From positions 186,001 through 250,000 of the forward strand of contig NZ_JARFVB010000005.1 of the NCBI RefSeq assembly GCF_029193885.1: a DNA stretch of 64,000 nucleotides. Direction: 5' to 3'. The position numbers and the translations under genes were made by a program. Source of the DNA: Flagellimonas yonaguniensis (GTDB lineage: Bacteria; Bacteroidota; Bacteroidia; Flavobacteriales; Flavobacteriaceae). The notes beneath the pieces were generated by a model that was not told where the DNA came from, did not search any database, and saw nothing but the letters and a program-made list of their open reading frames with translations. Below are positions 58,184 to 64,000 of this stretch, piece after piece (the first letter of the stretch is position 1; the number at the start of each line of letters is the position of its first letter).

Positions 58184-60364
58184 ATGGACAATCACGAAAA
58201 GCAAAAAAACAAAAAAATAGATCATTCCAAAATGGATCACTCAAAAATGGACCATTCTAAAATGAATCACGACAAAGATGACCATTCAAAAATGGATCAC
58301 TCGAAAATGGAAGATTTAAAATCCGACGACCATATCAAGATGGATCATAGTAAAATGGATCACGGTTCTGGCGACCATTCAGGTCATAATCCAGGTCACG
58401 GTCAAATGGGTCACGACCATCACAAAATGATGATTGCCGATTTTCGAAAACGGTTTTGGGTAACGCTCGTGCTAACCATTCCCATATTGTTCTTCTCGCC
58501 AATGATACAGGAGTTTTTCGGATATGAATTTCTCTTACCAGGAAACCCATATATCCTATTTGCACTATCTACCATCGTCTATTTCTTTGGAGGTTGGCCT
58601 TTCTTAAAAGGTTTTTGGTCAGAGGTCAAAAAGGGCGCACCTGGAATGATGACCCTAATTTCCATGGCCATAAGCGTTGCCTACTTTTATAGTACTGCCA
58701 CAGTATTCGGACTAAGGGGCGAAGATTTTTTCTGGGAACTTTCAACACTGATCGCAATTATGCTTTTAGGCCATTGGATAGAAATGAAAAGTGTATTAGG
58801 TGCATCAAAGGCCTTACAGCTTTTAGTAAGTATGATGCCAGCCGAAGCCCACAGGGTAAAGGGTGATACTATAGAAGATATTCCCTTGGAAGATTTGTTA
58901 AAAGACGATGTGATTTTAGTAAAGCCAGGTGAAAAAGTCCCAGCTGATGGGATTATAGTAGATGGTTCGAGTTACTTAAATGAATCAATGCTTACAGGGG
59001 AATCCAAGCCCGTAAAAAAAGATGAGAACGATAAAGTAATCGGTGGTTCAGTAAATGGCAATAGCACTTTGAAAGTAAAGGTTGAACATACCGGTAAGGA
59101 TAGTTATCTCAACAAAGTAATCACAATGGTTGAGGAAGCGCAAAAGACCAAATCTAAAATGCAGAACCTTTCTGATAGGGCTGCAAAATGGTTGACATAC
59201 ATAGCCCTGGCAATTGGTTTTGGCACATTGGCGGTTTGGTTGATTTTAGGCTTCCCATTTGTATACGCCTTGGAGAGAATGGTTACCGTAATGGTCATTG
59301 CCTGCCCTCATGCCCTGGGCTTGGCCATTCCGCTGGTAGTGGCCATATCCACCGCGGTATCTGCTCAAAACGGCTTATTGATCCGTAACAGAACTGCCTT
59401 TGAAGAATCTCGTAAAATATCCGCTTTACTATTTGACAAAACAGGAACATTGACCAAAGGGGATTTTGGCGTTACCCGTATTGAATCGGTGGATGAAAAG
59501 TATTCAACTGACGAAGTCCTAAGGCTTTCCAGTGCCTTGGAACAAAGTTCAGAACATCCTATCGCGGTTGGAATAATAAAAAAGGTAAAGGAAGATAAAG
59601 TTGCCATCCCAAAACCTGAAAATTTCAAAGCGATTACCGGCAAAGGGGTGGAAGCAAATGTAGAGGGCAAAAAAGTAAAAGTGGTCAGTCCGGGTTATTT
59701 AAGGGATGAAAAAATCACTATACCTGAAGATGCCTATAGTGACGCTGCTGAAACTGTTGTGTTTGTATTAATCGATGGACAGCTAGCAGGATACATTGCT
59801 CTTGCCGATGAAATAAGACCAGAATCTGCGGAAGCTATCAAAATATTCAAAAAGAACAACATCAAAGTCTTGATGGCCACAGGTGACAATGAAAAAACCG
59901 CTAAGGCCGTGAGCGACAAACTAGGATTGGATGGCTATTATGCCGAGGTACTACCCCATCAAAAAGTGGAGATCGTAGAAGAGCTACAAAACAAAGGAGA
60001 GTTCGTAGCTATGACTGGGGACGGGGTCAATGATGCACCCGCACTTGCTAAAGCTAATGTAGGTATCGCCGTAGGCTCCGGCACCGATGTCGCTGCCGAG
60101 ACTGCGGACATTATTCTAGTAAACAGTAACCCACAGGATATTGCCAACTTGATTTTATTCGGCAAGGCCACTTACAACAAAATGATTCAGAACCTAATAT
60201 GGGCTACGGGCTATAACGTAGTGGCCATACCCCTGGCAGCGGGTGTATTGTACTCATCGGGCTTTGTTCTGGGTCCAGCCGTTGGTGCAGTGTTTATGAG
60301 TTTGAGTACTGTTATTGTGGCTATTAATGCACAGTTATTGAAAAGGAAAATAGGGAAAAAATAA
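58184..60364 (+). CDS. copB: CopB-type (CPH motif) copper P1B-ATPase with His/Met-rich N-terminus
   Basis: 726 residues. The N-terminus (about 1-85) is a tail of HSKMDHSKM-type repeats, likely Cu binding. TM segments follow, the intramembrane motif is CPH at residues 374-376 (instead of CPC), and the phosphorylation site DKTGT begins at residue 418; TGES and the GDGVNDAPA hinge (late) are present. CPH marks the P1B-3 subgroup associated with Cu(II)/Cu(I)-Ag(I) export. Together with CusA, CopA and CopZ it completes a copper-export set. Start ATG at 58184; stop overlaps the next ATG. Confidence 0.93.
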   Translation: MDNHEKQKNKKIDHSKMDHSKMDHSKMNHDKDDHSKMDHSKMEDLKSDDHIKMDHSKMDHGSGDHSGHNPGHGQMGHDHHKMMIADFRKRFWVTLVLTIPILFFSPMIQEFFGYEFLLPGNPYILFALSTIVYFFGGWPFLKGFWSEVKKGAPGMMTLISMAISVAYFYSTATVFGLRGEDFFWELSTLIAIMLLGHWIEMKSVLGASKALQLLVSMMPAEAHRVKGDTIEDIPLEDLLKDDVILVKPGEKVPADGIIVDGSSYLNESMLTGESKPVKKDENDKVIGGSVNGNSTLKVKVEHTGKDSYLNKVITMVEEAQKTKSKMQNLSDRAAKWLTYIALAIGFGTLAVWLILGFPFVYALERMVTVMVIACPHALGLAIPLVVAISTAVSAQNGLLIRNRTAFEESRKISALLFDKTGTLTKGDFGVTRIESVDEKYSTDEVLRLSSALEQSSEHPIAVGIIKKVKEDKVAIPKPENFKAITGKGVEANVEGKKVKVVSPGYLRDEKITIPEDAYSDAAETVVFVLIDGQLAGYIALADEIRPESAEAIKIFKKNNIKVLMATGDNEKTAKAVSDKLGLDGYYAEVLPHQKVEIVEELQNKGEFVAMTGDGVNDAPALAKANVGIAVGSGTDVAAETADIILVNSNPQDIANLILFGKATYNKMIQNLIWATGYNVVAIPLAAGVLYSSGFVLGPAVGAVFMSLSTVIVAINAQLLKRKIGKK
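58211..58427 (+). repeat. His/Met-repeat coding tail of the copper ATPase
   Basis: Imperfect repeats of a 15-bp unit encoding DHSKM (or DHSKMNH and variants), about ten copies over residues 10-80, ending with a GHNPGHGQMGHDHH stretch. Degenerate at the third base, so selected for protein composition rather than a recent slippage expansion. Confidence 0.75.
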
Positions 60365-61623
60365 TGAACAAAAAGGAAAAACGCAACAGGATATTTTTAG
60401 TCTTGTTGAGTTTATTTGTGGTAATGCTCGGGTACGGGATTTTATTGCCTACCCTCCCGTATTATACGGAAAGATTGGCGTTAAAGGACAATCTGGACAC
60501 GGATCTGATCAACTTCCATATTGGAATGTTGACCAGTATTTATCCCCTGTTCCAGCTTTTGTTCGTTATCGTCTGGGGCAAGCTTTCCGATAAATGCGGC
60601 CGTAAACCTATTATACTATTGGGGCTTGTAGGTTTTGTCGTGATGAACTTGCTAACGGGTCTTGCCACTTCCCTGTCGATGCTATATATAGCCCGTATCA
60701 TAGGGGGCATCTTTACGTCAGCGGTCATTCCCGTCAGTAATGCCTATTTAAGTGATATTACCTCAGAAAAGCGACGGACAAAAATAATGGCCTGGTCTGG
60801 GGTCGCTATCAGTTCCGGTGTCATATTTGGCCCTGTTCTGGGGGGATTTCTGTCGCGAACGAACCTTCACTATACATACTCTTTTGGAGTGTTCCATCTA
60901 GACCGTTTTTCGGTTCCCTTTATTTTGGCCGCTCTTTTGGGCTTTGTGGTATTGCTGATAATCATAAAATGGCTAAAGAATACGGAAGTAAAAAGTCGTA
61001 TTGCTTCTGAGGTAGTCAAATTCAGCTTTTCCCTTAGTAACTATTTTATCATTTTGTTGCTCTTATCCTTTGTGATGCAGTTCGTGGTTACCCTGTTTGA
61101 GACCGTGTTTTCAATTTATGGGAAGGATGAGTTGGCCTTTACAACCAATCAGGTGGGTATTGGTTTTATGCTTTGTGGTTCCGTGATGGCCGTTTTGCAA
61201 CCGGTATTCGCAACCTATGGCGAAAAAATATTGACCTCTAAACAGCAAATAACATTGGGGTTATTGATATCGGGTGTTTCGTTAATCGTCTTCCCTTTTG
61301 TGAGTGGTGAACTATACATTTATGTTACTATAATAATTTTCGCAGCCGGGGGAGCCATGGTGACACCAAACCTGCTTTCGGCAGTTTCTTTGATATCCAA
61401 GGAAAACACGGGAAGGAATATATCCATTCAAAGTTCCACGAACAGTATCGGTCAAATTTTGGGTCCGGTATTGGGGACTTGGCTGATTGCCGGAGGGTTT
61501 TATTACCCTTTCATTATTGCTGGGACAACCGTTTTGGCATCTTTGGGATTGGTTTATTTTTTGAGGAAACAAGATAATGAGGTTGATCAAATCTTATTGG
61601 CCGACCAGCATAAAAAAGGGTAG
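60364..61623 (+). CDS. MFS drug/metabolite exporter, TetA-like
   Basis: 419 residues, 12 TM helices. MFS motif A: GKLSDKCGRKPIILLG; N-terminus has YGILLPTLPYY (DHA-type TetA/MdtG-like). Substrate unknown; drug efflux is the usual label. ATG overlaps the copB stop (TAATG), so it shares the transcript. Confidence 0.88.
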   Translation: MNKKEKRNRIFLVLLSLFVVMLGYGILLPTLPYYTERLALKDNLDTDLINFHIGMLTSIYPLFQLLFVIVWGKLSDKCGRKPIILLGLVGFVVMNLLTGLATSLSMLYIARIIGGIFTSAVIPVSNAYLSDITSEKRRTKIMAWSGVAISSGVIFGPVLGGFLSRTNLHYTYSFGVFHLDRFSVPFILAALLGFVVLLIIIKWLKNTEVKSRIASEVVKFSFSLSNYFIILLLLSFVMQFVVTLFETVFSIYGKDELAFTTNQVGIGFMLCGSVMAVLQPVFATYGEKILTSKQQITLGLLISGVSLIVFPFVSGELYIYVTIIIFAAGGAMVTPNLLSAVSLISKENTGRNISIQSSTNSIGQILGPVLGTWLIAGGFYYPFIIAGTTVLASLGLVYFLRKQDNEVDQILLADQHKKG

Positions 61624-61625
61624 CG

Positions 61626-62819
61626 ATGGACCATAAATATGCAGTTGGAAAACACAGTAAAACAGCATTTCAAAATGCCACAGACAATTCAAAATATGTT
61701 GAGTTGGTCCATTCGGGAGAAGACTATTTTTTGCGGTTGGAAAAGTTAATCGATAAGGCGGAAAAGGAAATCCATTTACAAACCTATATTTTTGAAAACG
61801 ATGACACGGGAAACCGCATATCCTCCTGTTTGAAGGAAGCCGCTCAACGAAAGGTAAAAGTATATGTCTTATTGGATGCCTTTGGTAGTGCGGCATTACC
61901 CGATAGTTTTGTACAGGATTTGGTGCAGCATGGTATCTCCCTTCGATTTTTCTCTCCTCTTTTTTCCTATAATAATTTCTATTTAGGTAGGCGAATGCAC
62001 CATAAAATTGCGGTCGCCGATGAAAAAATGGCACTGATAGGAGGTATCAATATTGCCGATAAATACCATGGAACCCAAGATGAAGAGCCTTGGCTAGATT
62101 ACGCCGTTCAGTTGAACTGCCCGGCAGCTAAGAATCTGCAAATATTATGTAGCGATTATTTTTATAAAAGGGGAAGCTCAAAAAAAATACCACCCGTGTT
62201 ACATTCGGCCGGTAGCGCACTCGTGGGAATTTTACAAAACGACTGGCTACAGCAAAAAACGGAAGTCTGTGATGCCTACACGAACGCCTTCATTCATGCT
62301 AAAAAGGAAATAGTTATCATAAGCTCGTATTTTTTGCCTGGAAGCAGATTGGCAAAGGCATTGAAAAAGGCCTGTAAAAGAGGAATAAAAACAACGGTAA
62401 TCTTAGCGGGCATTAGCGATGTGCCTTTGGTAAGTAGGGCTACCGAACATTTGTACTCCTCTTTTCTAGACCACCATATGAGAATCTATGAGTGGAACAA
62501 ATCCGTAGTACACGGTAAAGCTGCGGTGGTTGACAACAAATGGTCTACCGTAGGCTCATTTAACTTGAACAGTCTTAGTTGCTATGGCAGTATTGAAATG
62601 AACGTAGAAGTTCACTCCGGAGAATTTGCCGAAAACCTTCGGGCCGACTTTGAAATGGTTATAAGCCAGTGTAGCGAAATTACAAAGGGAACTCTCAGAC
62701 AAAGAGCCGATATACTCAATAAGTTGGGTAATTGGATTTCGTATCAAATGGTACGTTCAACCATGCTTTTTCTAACCTTTCTACCGCATTTAAGGTTTTT
62801 GAAAAATTATAGGTTATAA
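61626..62819 (+). CDS. Phospholipase D-family cardiolipin synthase-like protein
   Basis: 397 residues. Two HKD motifs: MHHKIAVADEKMALIGGINI (about 122-141) and VHGKAAVVDNKWSTVGSFNL (about 292-311). The layout is that of ClsB/ClsC-type cardiolipin synthases without N-terminal TM helices. Acts on phospholipids, probably at the inner membrane, perhaps adjusting membrane composition under stress. 2 bp after the MFS gene. Confidence 0.88.
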   Translation: MDHKYAVGKHSKTAFQNATDNSKYVELVHSGEDYFLRLEKLIDKAEKEIHLQTYIFENDDTGNRISSCLKEAAQRKVKVYVLLDAFGSAALPDSFVQDLVQHGISLRFFSPLFSYNNFYLGRRMHHKIAVADEKMALIGGINIADKYHGTQDEEPWLDYAVQLNCPAAKNLQILCSDYFYKRGSSKKIPPVLHSAGSALVGILQNDWLQQKTEVCDAYTNAFIHAKKEIVIISSYFLPGSRLAKALKKACKRGIKTTVILAGISDVPLVSRATEHLYSSFLDHHMRIYEWNKSVVHGKAAVVDNKWSTVGSFNLNSLSCYGSIEMNVEVHSGEFAENLRADFEMVISQCSEITKGTLRQRADILNKLGNWISYQMVRSTMLFLTFLPHLRFLKNYRL

Positions 62820-62995
62820 TATGTTGGCAAGTGGTTAAATGGTTTGGCTTGTTTATCTGTCTATACGGCCAAGGCGATAAATCATGAGGCACAACAACTT
62901 AAAAAAGGAAATATATAATCGATGATAGAATACAAGCAGAAACCACACTTTGAAAAACACATATAAGCCATCAGTAATATTCAAAAACAATAGCA
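62820..62995. other. Spacer between the synthase and FMN-binding genes
   Basis: 176 bp with no ORF or clear TAnnTTTG promoter; some short repeats only. It probably ends the long operon, though I see no strong hairpin. Confidence 0.5.
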
Positions 62996-63448
62996 ATGAC
63001 AGATTTAACAACTAGTGCGATTGAGCGTGTCCTCAGAAACAATTACCTCGGCCACTTGGCCTATCTATGGCAAGGGAAGCCTTATTTGATTCCCATCACC
63101 TATTATTTTGATCCTGCCGACAATACGATCATTAGCTATACCTCGGATGGCCATAAAATCAATGCAATGCGAAATAACAACTCGGTTACCGTACAGGTAG
63201 AAGAAATACAATCGATGTTCAATTGGGAATCGGCCATGGTGCACGGCACATTCGAAGAACTTGAGGGCAACATTGCCAAACAAAAGTTACACCTTTTTAC
63301 AGAAGGCGTGAAGAGCATTATCCGTAGAAAAGAACGGAGAGAGGTTGAGTTTATCAATGAATTTTCGAGCAAATTATACGAAAGGGGAAATCCGATTGTC
63401 TATCAGATCAAAATACTTGAGATTTCAGGAAAACGACGGGAAACGTAA
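62996..63448 (+). CDS. Pyridoxamine 5'-phosphate oxidase-family FMN-binding protein
   Basis: 150 residues. YLGHLAYLWQGKPYLIPITYYFDP and SDGHKINAMRNNNSVTVQVEEI, then VHGTFEEL, match the PNPOx-like split-barrel of nitroimidazole/FMN-binding proteins. True PNPOx activity is unlikely; probably a flavin reductase or haem-degrading relative. Own transcription unit, 176 bp after the synthase. Confidence 0.85.
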   Translation: MTDLTTSAIERVLRNNYLGHLAYLWQGKPYLIPITYYFDPADNTIISYTSDGHKINAMRNNNSVTVQVEEIQSMFNWESAMVHGTFEELEGNIAKQKLHLFTEGVKSIIRRKERREVEFINEFSSKLYERGNPIVYQIKILEISGKRRET

Positions 63449-63647
63449 AAGCAACATCGCTAATCGGATAGACTTTTTTGGCCTTAACAACCCAACAGGT
63501 CTAAATTCCAATGCAAGAATCTTATTTGTATTTTGAAATTATTTAGTGAATGGCCATTTAAAACAACTTGGAACCTATCTAACTATAGTTCTTTAAAATA
63601 GATGTACTTAATGTTAGGATAAGATGTAACTTTATGTCAATCAAGTA

Positions 63648-64000
63648 ATGCCAAAACAAACAATTTACATATTATCACTTTCCTTGTTGGTTATGTGGTC
63701 TTGCAAAAAAGACGACCAAAGTTCACAACAAGTCAACCTTTTGTTTACCGAAAATAATTTAGCAGGAGATTGGAAAAGAATTGCAGAATTTAGAGGACAA
63801 CCCAATGATTCATTGGGCATATTGGAGCCCTTGGAAGATTTGTTTGCCCAATTCGAAAATTGCCGAAAAGATGACATTATCAGATATGTTAAGGGCGACG
63901 AGCAAGAAGATAACCGCTATTTCTGGGGAATCGGGGCAATTGCCTGTCATAGCCAGATATCAAAAACTTTCACTGAAATTGGCACTTGGTCTCTCGAAGA
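63648..64000 (+). CDS. Lipoprotein of unknown function (C-terminus off window)
   Basis: About 117 codons visible, open to the right edge. Signal with lipobox LVMWSC (Cys 19), then NNLAGDWKRIAEF, a lipocalin-like opening, and FENCRKDDIIRYV. Beta-rich lipocalin-like or DUF5004-type secreted lipoproteins of Bacteroidota share this start; assignment is tentative. The 199-bp spacer before it shows no clear promoter. Confidence 0.6.
   Translation, partial: MPKQTIYILSLSLLVMWSCKKDDQSSQQVNLLFTENNLAGDWKRIAEFRGQPNDSLGILEPLEDLFAQFENCRKDDIIRYVKGDEQEDNRYFWGIGAIACHSQISKTFTEIGTWSLE

Noticed and set aside
58211..58427. CRISPR-like repeats
   Set aside because: Coding repeats of the copper ATPase tail; units are contiguous with no spacers.

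Overview
The window looks like the chromosome of a marine Flavobacteriaceae (Bacteroidota) strain, of the Maribacter/Arenibacter/Zobellia kind; the genus is a guess. Support comes from SusC/SusD and FecI/FecR-type pairs, TAnnTTTG promoter elements, near absence of Shine-Dalgarno sequences, AT-rich spacers, and families largely restricted to Bacteroidota (DUF3347, HYC_CC_PP, HMA-AraC fusions, DUF6503-like). I see no rRNA, tRNA, CRISPR array, phage or integrase.

Region 1 (1-15365, minus strand) is a copper/silver-type detoxification block. Read in transcription order it holds a HYC_CC_PP protein, a CusA-like RND pump, a TolC-like channel, a CopA-like multicopper oxidase with a CopB-like C-terminal extension, an APC permease, a Met-rich lipoprotein, a SHOCT protein, two DUF302 proteins, two DUF3347 proteins around a haem-binding protein, small membrane proteins and a truncated glutamate-synthase-like enzyme. 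No membrane-fusion adaptor (CusB) is present.

Region 2 (15.5-28.4 kb) is an uptake block: a FecA-like TonB receptor, a divergent ECF sigma/FecR pair, a SusC/SusD pair, a membrane protein fused to a spermidine-synthase-like domain, a DUF6503-like protein and a Rieske lipoprotein. An IS200/IS605 element (28823-29390) follows.

Region 3 (29.4-36.1 kb, plus strand) repeats much of region 1's periplasmic content: a second HYC_CC_PP protein, an HMA-AraC regulator, two c-type cytochromes flanking an outer-membrane porin, a Met-rich lipoprotein, a CopZ-like HMA protein, two SHOCT proteins, DUF5676, and a membrane protein resembling a lycopene cyclase domain. Both HYC genes share a promoter design: an ATGAC-N4-GTCAT-like palindrome centred exactly 29.5 bp upstream of a TAnnTTTG element. 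At the second gene the IS element lies between promoter and gene.

Region 4 (36.1-64 kb, plus strand, tightly packed) is a stress/energy island. It has universal stress proteins, NDH-2, NhaA, archaeal-type GAPDH, class I aldolase, a dicarboxylate symporter, a GH13 amylase, an alpha/beta hydrolase, glycogen phosphorylase, phosphofructokinase and D-lactate dehydrogenase, which together make most of a glycogen-to-lactate route. Next come a K+ channel overlapping an ATP-cone/nuclease fusion, a beta-CASP hydrolase, an AMP-phosphorylase-like enzyme with a PRPP-synthetase homologue, and small unknowns. It ends with a CPH-type copper P-ATPase with a His/Met repeat tail, an MFS exporter, a phospholipase-D-type synthase and an FMN-binding protein. 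The likely theme is coping with metal load and low oxygen or energy by exporting and oxidising copper while switching to fermentation and nucleotide recycling; that link is inference.
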